From: Labilithrix sp.
GTDB taxonomy: Bacteria; Myxococcota_A; Polyangia; Polyangiales; Polyangiaceae
Direction: 5' to 3'
Assembly: GCA_019637195.1 (NCBI GenBank)
Contig: JAHBWA010000024.1
Location: forward strand, 20,261 to 84,260
Length of the DNA stretch: 64,000 nucleotides
Shown one piece after another: positions 10,185-18,265 of the stretch. How positions within the stretch are numbered: position 1 is the first letter of the stretch; each line of letters opens with the position of its first letter. The notes beneath the pieces were generated by a model that saw only the letters and a program-made list of their open reading frames with translations, made no database searches and was not told where the DNA came from. The position numbers and the translations under genes are program-made.

Positions 10185-11609
10185 CTACCCCTTGGGGAGG
10201 CCGACGGGGAGGGTCGGCATCGCCTTCTGCACGAGGTCCGTCTGCGACAGCGCGTCGGTGACCGCCTGGACCTCGGCGCTGTCCTTGAAGAAGGAGAGCT
10301 GCTTCTCCGCCCGCTCGACGGCGAAGCGCGAGGCCGTGTTGAGGACGAGGCCCTTGGCCTCCTTGGTCGCGGCCGCGGTCGCCGCGGCGACGAGCGCGTC
10401 CGACGAGAGCGAGCCGGCGCTCTTCACCGTCTCGACGGTCGCCATCACGGTGCCGGCGATCTTCCGCGCCTTCTGCGTGTACTCGATGGCCTCGTTGATG
10501 ACGAGGGCGACCTTGCCCCCGTGCGGGACGATGGCGATGATCGTCTGGAGGTAGCCGAGGTAGTCGTGGTCCCCGCGCCACACGTCGAGCACCGTGCGGT
10601 AGACCCGCGACGTCGGCAGGCCCGTCATCGCGTCGAGGGCCTGGAGGAAGGCGCCGACCGCGGCGAGCTTCTTCTCGCGCTCGTCCGCGCGCCATTTGGC
10701 GAACTCGGGGCTCGCCTCGATCTTGGCGACGAGCTCCTTGCCCGCGCCGAGCAGCCGCTCCTTCTCGCCCTCGTCCGCCGGAAAGAGCGGCGCGCGCGCG
10801 GGACCGGCGCTGTCCTCGACGACGGCGAGCAGCACCTTGCGAATGCTCGCCGCCAGCGTGGCCGAGCCCGCGTCGGTGGCGCGCACGGTCATGCCGACCG
10901 CGATGATGTCGGCCTCGATCCGCGCGAGGTGAGCGCGGTCGGCCTCGAGGCGCTCGACGAGCAGGACGAGGATCTCCTCGTAGTTCTCGACGGTCACCTG
11001 GAACGGCAGCTCGTACGGGAGGCCCTTCGGGTCCTTCTTCAGCTCGAGCAGCTGCTCGACGAGGCGGTACTGCTCGAGGCGGCCCTCTTCGATCGCGTTG
11101 CGGATCCGCTGGAGCTGCGCGAGGAGGCGCGTGAGCGTCCAGTCGAGCCTGCGGATCTCTTCGTAGTCGGTGTGGACGTGATCGCGCGCCTTCTTCCACG
11201 CCGCCTCGGCGGCCTTGCGGTCGGCGTCGGTCATCCCCGCGGTGAACATCAGGCGCTCGGGCACCTTCCGCTCGATCGAGAACGCCCTCCCGCCTCCGTC
11301 CACGCGCGCGTAGAACGGGACGTCGCGCGACTGGAGCGCGTCGAGCGCGACCACGCCTTTCTGCGCGAGCACGCGGTAGGCGTCCTGGCTGCTCTCGTCG
11401 GCGGAGGTCTGCACGTCGGCGTACTTGCCCGAGTAGAGCTTGTATGCACCATGCACCCATTCACGACCGTAGAGGTGCGCGAGCGGCGTCTCCGGCGGAC
11501 GGGAGCCGCACGCCGCGATCAGCGTCGGCGAGCTGACGAGGGCGACGAGGGGGAAGGTCGCGAAGCCGCCGAGCAGCGCGCGCCGGGATACGCGTCGCGC
11601 CTCGCTCAC
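10185..11609 (-). CDS. exported protein with twin-arginine-type leader, function unknown
   Basis: This 474-aa protein begins MSEARRVSRRALLGGFATFPLVALVSS, a leader with an RR pair and a hydrophobic core that resembles a Tat signal. TLIAACGS right after it may act as a lipobox. The body is almost wholly helical and charged, with long predicted coiled-coil or bundle stretches (about residues 150-250 and 370-450) and no catalytic motif I recognise. The ATG at 11609 overlaps the stop of the upstream collagen-like lipoprotein by four bases, so the two are translationally coupled and probably work together in the envelope. A small membrane protein follows 9 bases later. Confidence 0.7.
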   Translation of the reverse strand: MSEARRVSRRALLGGFATFPLVALVSSPTLIAACGSRPPETPLAHLYGREWVHGAYKLYSGKYADVQTSADESSQDAYRVLAQKGVVALDALQSRDVPFYARVDGGGRAFSIERKVPERLMFTAGMTDADRKAAEAAWKKARDHVHTDYEEIRRLDWTLTRLLAQLQRIRNAIEEGRLEQYRLVEQLLELKKDPKGLPYELPFQVTVENYEEILVLLVERLEADRAHLARIEADIIAVGMTVRATDAGSATLAASIRKVLLAVVEDSAGPARAPLFPADEGEKERLLGAGKELVAKIEASPEFAKWRADEREKKLAAVGAFLQALDAMTGLPTSRVYRTVLDVWRGDHDYLGYLQTIIAIVPHGGKVALVINEAIEYTQKARKIAGTVMATVETVKSAGSLSSDALVAAATAAATKEAKGLVLNTASRFAVERAEKQLSFFKDSAEVQAVTDALSQTDLVQKAMPTLPVGLPKG

Positions 11610-12835
11610 AGGAGCGTGATCTCCGCCGAGCCTTGGAACTTGTCCTTCACGTCGCCGGGCTTGGCGGCCGCGCGACCGGGCGGCCCCTGCCGTCCGGCGT
11701 TGCCCGAAGAGCCCTGCGCCCCTTCGCTGCCGTCGGAGCCGCGCTGCGCCTGCGGCGGCGACTGGCCGCTCGAGCCCGACGGGGTCATGCCGCTGCCGCC
11801 CGGGCCCGTCCCGCCGCCGTGACCTCCGCCGCCGCCGCTCCCCGCGCTCCCGCCGCTGACGTCGAGGCGGATCTGGCTGGCGAGATCCGCGAAGCGTGCA
11901 TCATACACGAGATCGATGGTCCCGCCGGGACCGCCGTTGCCGCCGTTGCCGCCGGGACCACCTTGCCCGCCCTTGCCGCCCGCGCCACCGGGGTTCCCGC
12001 CGCCGCCGCGCCCGCCTTGACCGCCCGCGCCGCCGTGCCCGCCGCTGCCGCCCGCGCCTCCGTTCGCGCGGAGGGTGACGGGCTGTCCTTCCGGCACGAG
12101 GAGGAAGTCCTGCGTGTCGCCCTCGAGGCTGATCGCGACGAGGCGATCGTAGAACGGCGTCTTCACGACGGTCGCGAACGCCGTGACGTGGGGGCCGGGC
12201 GCGCCGTCGCCGCCGGCGCCGCCGCCCGTCCCGCTGCCGCCGTCCCCGCCGGCGCCGCCGGCCGACGAGGTCGAGCCGGACGCGCCGTCCTTGCCGGACG
12301 CGCCCTGGCTGCCGTCGCTGCCGCTCGCGCCGGGCGACGCGGAGCCGCCCGCGCCGGTGATGCACGAATAGTCGGGCTTGTAGGTCGTCGTGAACGAGAA
12401 CTTGTCGGGCCGGCGCTTGAAGACGCTCCGGATCTCGAACTCCTTGCCCGCCGTGGCGAGGAGGTTCGGGTTCGGCGCGAACCAACCGTCGCGATCGAAC
12501 TTGCCTTGCTCGCTGTGGAAGGCAAAGTCGACGAAGTCGAGCTTGTCGTTCTTGTTCGCGTCGTGGCCGGCCCAGGTCTCGAGCTGCTTCGCGCTCTTGT
12601 CGCCCTCGAGGACGACCTCCGCGAAGACCGCCATCTGCACGGGCTCGCGCGGGCAGATCGTCTTCTGCTGCCGCCGGAGGTCGACGGCCATCGACTTCAC
12701 CTCCGCCTTCTCCAGGCTGATGGTGTCGTTGCCGGCGAGGCGACGGAAGAATCCGCATCCGGATGCGGAGGCGACGAGGACGAGGGCGAGGAGCGCGCGC
12801 GCGGGGGTAGACGAGGGCATGACCTTCGCGGCCAT
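11606..12835 (-). CDS. glycine-rich collagen-like lipoprotein
   Basis: This 409-aa protein starts MAAKVMPSSTPARALLALVLVASASGCGFF; SASGC is a clear lipobox, so it should be a lipoprotein. Residues about 30-165 form a folded domain that mentions DANKNDKLDFVDF, a possible calcium-loop-like turn. After that come Gly-X-Y stretches: GASGSDGSQGASGKDGASG (about 172-190), a long Gly-rich tract around 260-305, and GAQGSSGNAGRQGPPG near the end. These tracts look like bacterial collagen-like or glycine-rich low-complexity surface segments. A second in-frame ATG (12820, MPSST) is equally plausible as start because neither has a strong ribosome site. The stop overlaps the start of the 474-aa gene by ATGA. 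Confidence 0.75.
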   Translation of the reverse strand: MAAKVMPSSTPARALLALVLVASASGCGFFRRLAGNDTISLEKAEVKSMAVDLRRQQKTICPREPVQMAVFAEVVLEGDKSAKQLETWAGHDANKNDKLDFVDFAFHSEQGKFDRDGWFAPNPNLLATAGKEFEIRSVFKRRPDKFSFTTTYKPDYSCITGAGGSASPGASGSDGSQGASGKDGASGSTSSAGGAGGDGGSGTGGGAGGDGAPGPHVTAFATVVKTPFYDRLVAISLEGDTQDFLLVPEGQPVTLRANGGAGGSGGHGGAGGQGGRGGGGNPGGAGGKGGQGGPGGNGGNGGPGGTIDLVYDARFADLASQIRLDVSGGSAGSGGGGGHGGGTGPGGSGMTPSGSSGQSPPQAQRGSDGSEGAQGSSGNAGRQGPPGRAAAKPGDVKDKFQGSAEITLL

Positions 12836-12880
12836 ACTACGCTAGCCGAGCGGCGACCTTCCTCCGATGGCGGCGGCGCG

Positions 12881-13435
12881 CTACCGGCAGGCCCCGGAGG
12901 TCGGGAGGCACTGGCGGCTCGAACCGAGCTGCGTGCAGGAGAAGCCGTCCGGGCAGCCGGACAACGAGCACGCCTGACCGCAGAAAGCGCGCTCTTCCGG
13001 GGCGCCGCCGTCGTCGTCGCCGCTCGGTCCGCCGCGGAGGATGCAGAGCGCCCCCGAGGCGCAGTCGTCGTTCGAGGTGCACGCGGCGCAGAGGTCGCCG
13101 GCGCCGCTCGGCCCGCCGGCGTCGACCGGTGGGACGGGCGGCCCGGCGTCCTCGGGCGGCGGCGCGGGCGGCGGCTCGTCGCCTGGGCGTTGCCTGTCGG
13201 GATAGCGGTAGCAGTCGTCCCAGCACTGGTCCCAGCACATCGGGTAGCAACCCCAGGCGTCGCACCAGTAGTCGCAGACCGTGCGGCAGCGGCGAACGAC
13301 CTGGTCGCAGTCGCGGTAGCTCGTGCTCGTGCGCCCGTCGCCGCAGCTCGCGACGAGCGCGACCGTCAGCGCCGTCGCGCCGAGCGAGGCCGCGAGACGC
13401 AGCGCGCCCGGAGACTTCGTTCCCGCCGGAGCCAT
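12881..13435 (-). CDS. small Cys-rich secreted lipoprotein
   Basis: This 184-aa protein has a signal sequence ending VALVASCGD (lipobox Cys at about residue 31). A very Cys/Trp/Tyr-rich block follows (CRTVCDYWCDAWGCYPMCWDQCWDDC, quoted here only to its pattern: seven cysteines in 26 residues). A Pro-rich linker then leads to a second Cys-rich part with CAACTSNDDCASGALC and CSLSGCPDGFSC. The pattern suggests a disulfide-stabilised extracellular protein. I know no family for it. It is 45 bases upstream of the collagen-like lipoprotein on the same strand. Confidence 0.7.
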   Translation of the reverse strand: MAPAGTKSPGALRLAASLGATALTVALVASCGDGRTSTSYRDCDQVVRRCRTVCDYWCDAWGCYPMCWDQCWDDCYRYPDRQRPGDEPPPAPPPEDAGPPVPPVDAGGPSGAGDLCAACTSNDDCASGALCILRGGPSGDDDGGAPEERAFCGQACSLSGCPDGFSCTQLGSSRQCLPTSGACR

Positions 13436-13513
13436 CTCTCTTCTTTGCGCCTTCGCGGGCCGAGGCGCAATGTGCGCCTGCGCAGATCCGCCGATCCGGG
13501 CGGGCGCTCGTCG

Positions 13514-14566
13514 TCAGAGGCCGAGCCAGGCCGCCGGAGATACGGTCTGCGTCGCGTGGCGGATCTCGAAGTAGAGCATCGGCCCGCGCCCCTCGTCGCC
13601 CACGGTGCCGAGCCGCTCGCCCGCGGAGACCTCGTCTCCGACCCTCACGTCCATCGCGGCGAGGTTGCCGCTCACCGTGTAGTAGTGGTCGCCGTGGTCG
13701 ACGATGACGAGGCGGCCGTACGGCCCGTAGCGATCGGCGAACGCGACGCGCCCGCCGAAGACGGCGCGGACGGGCGCCCCGAGCGCGCTCTTGATCTCGA
13801 GCCCCGGCCCGTCGGTGCCCTCGCGCTTCGCGGGTCGGACCTCGGAGCGACCGGCGAGCGGGAAGAGGAGCCGGCCCTTCGACGACGCGAAGCCGCCCGG
13901 CAGCGCGGCGGGCGCCGCGCCGTTTCCGCCGTAGACGGCGACGTACTCGGTCGAGCCGCTCGACGTCTCGAACGCGCGATCGAAGGCCTGCTGGCGTCGC
14001 GCCTCGTCCTCCACCGCCAGGCGCGCGGCGTCCATCTCCGTGCGCTGGCTCGCGAGCGCGACGCGGTCGCGCGCGATGCGCTCGAGCGCGTGGGAGAGGA
14101 GCACGCCTCGTTCGCGGAGCTTCTTCTCCGAGGCGAGCTCGGCGGCGAGCGTGCGCCTCGCCCGCTCGACCCGCAGCGCGTGCGAGACGAGCTCGTTGAA
14201 GCCACCGCCGACGGGCAACATGCCCGCGCGCGTCAGCCGGTAGAACGCGCGGCCGCGCGCGAGCGAGCGCGCGTGCGCGCCGGCGATCTTCCCTCCGAGC
14301 TCGGTGAGCTCGCGCTTCGAGACCTCCTCCTCGGCGTCGAGATCGGCGATCCGGCGATCGAGCGCGGCGAGCGCGAGCGCAGGCGACGGCTGGCTGCTCT
14401 GCATCGCCAGCAGCGGCGGCGGCGGCGCGGCCGGGCTGACCGGGACGAAGTCCGGCTCGCCCGCGCGCGCGCCCGGCGCGGCGTTGCCGTCGCCGGCGGA
14501 CAGCGCCGCCGCGGCGAACGCGACGACGACGGCGAGCGCGGTCCGCGGCGAGAGGAGGCGGCTCAT
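13514..14566 (-). CDS. EnvC/NlpD-like M23 peptidase-domain factor (murein hydrolase activator)
   Basis: This 350-aa protein has a signal peptide (ALAVVVAFAAAALSAGDGNAAPG), a long coiled coil (about residues 60-215) and a C-terminal LytM/M23 domain (GAPVRAVFGGRVAFAD, VIVDHGDHYYTVSGNL, VGDEVSAGERLG, MLYFEIRHATQTVSP). In LytM proteins the zinc ligands are HxxxD and HxH; here the first is absent and the last motif reads EIRHA, so the domain is probably non-catalytic, as in EnvC, which activates amidases for septal peptidoglycan splitting. The ATG at 14566 overlaps the ftsX stop by four bases, which places it with FtsEX, the ABC-type regulator that controls EnvC in other bacteria. Confidence 0.85.
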   Translation of the reverse strand: MSRLLSPRTALAVVVAFAAAALSAGDGNAAPGARAGEPDFVPVSPAAPPPPLLAMQSSQPSPALALAALDRRIADLDAEEEVSKRELTELGGKIAGAHARSLARGRAFYRLTRAGMLPVGGGFNELVSHALRVERARRTLAAELASEKKLRERGVLLSHALERIARDRVALASQRTEMDAARLAVEDEARRQQAFDRAFETSSGSTEYVAVYGGNGAAPAALPGGFASSKGRLLFPLAGRSEVRPAKREGTDGPGLEIKSALGAPVRAVFGGRVAFADRYGPYGRLVIVDHGDHYYTVSGNLAAMDVRVGDEVSAGERLGTVGDEGRGPMLYFEIRHATQTVSPAAWLGL

Positions 14567-15453
14567 ACCGTCACGAGCCTCCGGAGACCGAGGAGCGCGG
14601 CGAACATCCCGAGCAACATACCGACGGCGACCATCCCGACGATGACCTGCCACGGCAAGAACGACGGCTCGACGCCGACGAGCGAGGCGAGCTCCGCGTC
14701 GAGTCGACCGCGGACCACGAAGAAGAGGCCCGCGAGCAGGCCGATCGCGCCGGTGGCGCCGAGCGCACCCTGCGACATGCCCTCGACGAGGAAGGGCCCC
14801 TTGATGAAGCGATCGGTCGCGCCGACCAGCTTCAGCACCTCGACCTCGGTCCGGCGGCGCTGCAGGGCGAGGCGGATGGTCGATCCGACGACCGCGAGCA
14901 CCGACGCGAAGACGACGAGCGCGAGGAGCGCGGCCGCCGCGACGCCGCCGCGGATCAGGCGCCCGAGCCGCTCGGTCCACGCCTGATAGGTCTCGACGTC
15001 TTCGACCGCGGGAAGCTTCTGCAGCTTCGCGACGACGTCGGCGAGCTCGGCGTCGGTGACGTCGGCGCTCACCTCGATCTCGAGCGAGGCGGGGAACGCC
15101 TCGACCGGAAGCGCGGCGAGCTCGGCGCGCGGCCCGGCCTCGCTCTGCCCGAACTCGGCGCGCGCCTGCGTCGACGAGATGTAGCGGACGCTGGTGACGA
15201 TCGGCACGGCGGCGAGCGCCCCCTTGAGCTGCTCGACGTCCTGCGCCGCCGCGTTGTCCTTCAGGTAGATCGACGCGCGACCGGCGTGCGCCCAGCGCTC
15301 CTCGATCGAGCGGAGGTTCGTGAGGACGAGGAGCGCGGCGCCGAGGCAGACGAACGCGACCGCGAGCGAGAACACGCTGAGCGCGTGCAGCCTCCACTCG
15401 CGGAGCATCCCGCGCCTCGCCCTTCGCGTCGTGCCGATGGATCCGTCGAGCAT
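14563..15453 (-). CDS. ftsX: cell division protein FtsX
   Basis: FtsX is the membrane subunit of the FtsEX ABC-type complex, which senses the cell-division state and drives periplasmic murein hydrolase activators. The 296-aa sequence has four predicted membrane segments: one near the N-terminus (HALSVFSLAVAFVCLGAALLV), then a periplasmic domain with an ECD-like fold (SIYLKDNAAAQDVEQLKGAL...VEDVETYQAW), and three more (AAAALLALVVFASVLAVV, a segment after LGATGAIGLLAGLFFVV, and VIVGMVAVGMLLGMFAALLG). The cytosolic LQRRRTEVEVLKLVGATDRF is the family signature. AAGGAA lies just before the ATG at 15453. It follows ftsE by 48 bases and overlaps the EnvC-like gene. Confidence 0.92.
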   Translation of the reverse strand: MLDGSIGTTRRARRGMLREWRLHALSVFSLAVAFVCLGAALLVLTNLRSIEERWAHAGRASIYLKDNAAAQDVEQLKGALAAVPIVTSVRYISSTQARAEFGQSEAGPRAELAALPVEAFPASLEIEVSADVTDAELADVVAKLQKLPAVEDVETYQAWTERLGRLIRGGVAAAALLALVVFASVLAVVGSTIRLALQRRRTEVEVLKLVGATDRFIKGPFLVEGMSQGALGATGAIGLLAGLFFVVRGRLDAELASLVGVEPSFLPWQVIVGMVAVGMLLGMFAALLGLRRLVTV

Positions 15454-15501
15454 GTCATTCCTTCGTGGGATGACGCGGTCACCCCGAGGTCGGAGCGCCG
15501 G

Positions 15502-16377
15502 TCAGACCGGCAGCGCGTTGTCGTAGAGATCGTCTTCGGCCATCGCCACGCCGTTGGGGACGTCGACGGCCTTGCCTTCGTCGAGGACGAGGAGCCGGCG
15601 CGCGCGCACGTCGAGCAGCGAGCGGTCGTGCGTCGCGAAGAGCACGGTGGTGCCGCCCTCGTGGATCTCCTCGAAGAGGCCGAGGACGTCGAGCGCGAGC
15701 TGAGGATCGAGGTTGCCGGTCGGCTCGTCGGCCAGGATGAGCGCCGGCTCGCCCACGATGGCGCGTGCGACGGCCACGCGCTGCTGCTCGCCGCCGGAGA
15801 GGACGCCGGCCGGATCGCCGCCGCGTCCCTGGAGGCCGACGCGCTCGAGCGCCTCGCCGACGCGCGAGCGGATGAGGCGCGACGGGAGGCCGAGCACCTC
15901 GAGCGTGATCGCGACGTTCTCGAAGACGCTCCACGACTGCACGAGCTTGAAGTCCTGAAAGACGACGCCGATGTTCCGGCGGAGAAACGGGATCGACTCC
16001 TCGCGCAGGCGGACGATGTCGCGGCCGAGGAAGAGGATGCGGCCCTCGTCCGGCTTCTCGGCTGCGTACAAGATGCGCAGGAGGGTGCTCTTACCCGACC
16101 CGCTCGGGCCGGTGATGAAGACGAACTCGCCGCGCTCGATGATGAGGTTCAAGCCGCGGAGGACGGGCGCGCCCGGCCGGTAGGACTTGTAGACGTCCTC
16201 GAACATGAGGATCGGGCGGTTCGCCGCGTCGCGCGTGAACCGCTCGGCGCCGGCGCGGAGGAGCGGCCGGAAGGCGCGGGAGCTCGACTCGACCTCGTCG
16301 CCGTCGTCCCGCGAAGCCACACGCCCTCGCCCACCGTCGGGCGCTCGCCGGAAGCTCCGATCCTCGCGATGACTCAT
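15502..16377 (-). CDS. ftsE: cell division ATP-binding protein FtsE
   Basis: This ABC ATPase has Walker [11 protein letters not shown]-loop VFQDFKLV, signature [14 protein letters not shown], Walker [13 protein letters not shown] and the H-switch FATHDR. The match to FtsE covers residues from about 57 on ([16 protein letters not shown]). I prefer the ATG at 16377 because GGAG lies 5-6 bases upstream; this adds a 57-residue Arg/Asp/Ser-rich N-terminal extension absent from most FtsE proteins, and the protein is 291 aa. The internal ATG at 16206 would give a normal 234-aa FtsE but has no ribosome site. FtsE powers FtsX at the inner membrane. Confidence 0.92.
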   Translation of the reverse strand: MSHREDRSFRRAPDGGRGRVASRDDGDEVESSSRAFRPLLRAGAERFTRDAANRPILMFEDVYKSYRPGAPVLRGLNLIIERGEFVFITGPSGSGKSTLLRILYAAEKPDEGRILFLGRDIVRLREESIPFLRRNIGVVFQDFKLVQSWSVFENVAITLEVLGLPSRLIRSRVGEALERVGLQGRGGDPAGVLSGGEQQRVAVARAIVGEPALILADEPTGNLDPQLALDVLGLFEEIHEGGTTVLFATHDRSLLDVRARRLLVLDEGKAVDVPNGVAMAEDDLYDNALPV

Positions 16378-16656
16378 GTTTCTCCGGGTATCAGCTCGCT
16401 CGATCCACCTACAAGTTTTCGACCGAGCGGGCGCTCGGGGGGCTCCGGCGCGCGAGCTCCGCGCGTCCGCAGCCGCGCCGTCGGCGCCGACCGACGGCGC
16501 GGGGACGCAGGAGCGGCTTCCCTCCGAGCCTGGCCGGCGAATACCATTCGATGCTGGCCGTCGAACCTCGATGGCGTCCGAGATGCGCGGTCGCGACGCG
16601 ACCGCGGAAAGCACGTGCTGCGGCCGTCGCCGCGGCGCCGAGAGGAGCGGAAGAAG
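16378..16656. other. divergent intergenic region ftsE / C1 peptidase
   Basis: These 279 bases separate the ftsE and peptidase starts, which face away from each other. The two promoters must lie here, but I see no convincing -35/-10 pair, operator or small gene. Confidence 0.5.
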
Positions 16657-18150
16657 ATGAGGGTGAAGCTAGCCGGGCTCGTTGCCATGATTCTCACGGC
16701 GTCCTGTGCGGTGCAGATCGGCACCGACGGCGGCGGAGGTGGCAACGGCTCGGCCCCGCGCGCACCGCAGGCGCGGCGCGCTCCGCCTCCTCCCCCACCG
16801 CCGCCGGCGAGGCGCGCCGCCGCCGCGACCCCGCCCCCAGCCCCGGCGCCCGCCAAGACGCCGGCCAAGGGGCTGGGGCGCGCAGCACCTACACCTCCCC
16901 CCACGCAGTCCACCGCGACCGCGCCCAACACGCTCCTCGCGATGACCGCGGACACCGGCCTGAACCTCGCGCTGGTGCAGACGATCGCGAAGCGGAACCC
17001 GAAGGGCTGCGGGTACGTCGAGGTCGCCGACAAGAACTGGGTGTACATCGACTGCGGCAAGTACCAGCCGTCGACGAAGGCGGTGCCCCGCCTCTCGCTG
17101 CGCAAGGCGAAGGTCGTCAAGTCGCGCCAGTACCTCTTCACGCCGCTCCGCACGCAGCTGCGCAACTCGGCGATCCGGATCGGGCCCGGGCCGGCGACGC
17201 CGACGCTGAGCGGGGGAAAGCCCGCCGTCGCGACCGGCGGCGCGCCCGCCGCCGGCGGCCCCGTGCAGATCGGCGAGAACCTCCCGGACTCGGTCGACCA
17301 CCGCGTGACGAAGCTCGAGGGCCCGATCAAAAACCAGGGCGGCGTCGGCTCGTGCACCGGACACTCGCTGTCGAGCGCGCTCGACAACGCGGCGATCCGC
17401 GCCGGCAACCTGAAGCCGAACGATCTCGATCGCATGACGTCGCCGATGCACGTCTGGTCGCGCTACGGCCTGCCCAACATGGGCGCCGCCGCCGACGGCA
17501 ACATCGGGCAGCCGGTCGCCGTCTACACGACCTGGAAGCAGAACGACAAAGAGGCCTGCATGCTCTTCCAGGGGAAGGGCTCGTACGCGACCGAGTGCGC
17601 CGAGGCCTACGGCGTGAAGGCGAACGGCTGGCGTGAGGACAAGACCCTCATGGCCAAGTACGACAAGTCCCAAGGCGAGGGCATCTACAAGATCTCCTCG
17701 ATCGAGAAGCTCCAGGTGGAGCCGCCGGACATGGATGAGCTCCTCGGCATCCTCGCCGGCGGCGCCGACATCTGGGCGGCGTTCCTGATCGACGGCCGCA
17801 ACTGGATGAACAGCGCGATGAAGAACGCCGTCATGCCGGATTGGGCCAACTACTCGAGCGGCCACGCGGTCGTCATCTCGGGCTACCGCAACACCCCGAA
17901 CGGCAGGCAGTTCCTCATCCACAACAGCTGGGGGACCTCGTGGGGCGACGGCGGGTACGCCTGGCTGAGCGAGAAGATGGTGACCAAGTTCTTGTATTAT
18001 GCATACAGGGTCAAGATCACCAACGGCGTGCCGAAGGGAGACCTGACCGACGACGACTGCGCGCCCGACGAGCTCGTCGACCTGACGACCGGCATCTGCG
18101 CCGTCATGTGCGACGACGACACGCGACCGAACAACGGTTGCAAGAAGTAA
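16657..18150 (+). CDS. papain-like (C1) cysteine peptidase, secreted lipoprotein
   Basis: This 497-aa protein begins MRVKLAGLVAMILTASC, a lipobox-type signal, followed by a Pro/Ala-rich linker (about residues 35-90). The catalytic domain starts around residue 210: NQGGVGSCTGHSLSSALD carries the nucleophile Cys, SGHAVVISGY the His, and HNSWGTSWGDGGY the Asn of the papain triad. In classical papains the first motif is CGSCWAFS; here Gly replaces the first Cys and Thr the Trp, so substrate preference may differ. A Cys-containing tail follows (DDDCAPDELVD...CAVMCDDD). The ATG at 16657 has AGAGGAG 9 bases upstream. A strong terminator follows the gene, and no neighbour shares its transcript. Confidence 0.88.
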   Translation: MRVKLAGLVAMILTASCAVQIGTDGGGGGNGSAPRAPQARRAPPPPPPPPARRAAAATPPPAPAPAKTPAKGLGRAAPTPPPTQSTATAPNTLLAMTADTGLNLALVQTIAKRNPKGCGYVEVADKNWVYIDCGKYQPSTKAVPRLSLRKAKVVKSRQYLFTPLRTQLRNSAIRIGPGPATPTLSGGKPAVATGGAPAAGGPVQIGENLPDSVDHRVTKLEGPIKNQGGVGSCTGHSLSSALDNAAIRAGNLKPNDLDRMTSPMHVWSRYGLPNMGAAADGNIGQPVAVYTTWKQNDKEACMLFQGKGSYATECAEAYGVKANGWREDKTLMAKYDKSQGEGIYKISSIEKLQVEPPDMDELLGILAGGADIWAAFLIDGRNWMNSAMKNAVMPDWANYSSGHAVVISGYRNTPNGRQFLIHNSWGTSWGDGGYAWLSEKMVTKFLYYAYRVKITNGVPKGDLTDDDCAPDELVDLTTGICAVMCDDDTRPNNGCKK

Positions 18151-18181
18151 GAGCGCCGCGCCTCGCGCGAGCGTCCGAGCT

Positions 18182-18213
18182 GGGCGGGACGACCTCGGTC
18201 ATCCCGCCCTTTT
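18182..18213 (+). terminator. Rho-independent terminator after the C1 peptidase
   Basis: GGGCGGGACGACC (18182-18194) pairs with GGTCATCCCGCCC (18197-18209) with one mismatch and a 2-base loop, followed by TTTT (18210-18213). It lies 32 bases after the peptidase stop and would also serve the convergent pump operon. Confidence 0.8.
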
Positions 18214-18265
18214 CGCGTCCTTCGCGTCGCGTGCGTCCCTCGCCGTCGACGCCAGCGACGCGCCC

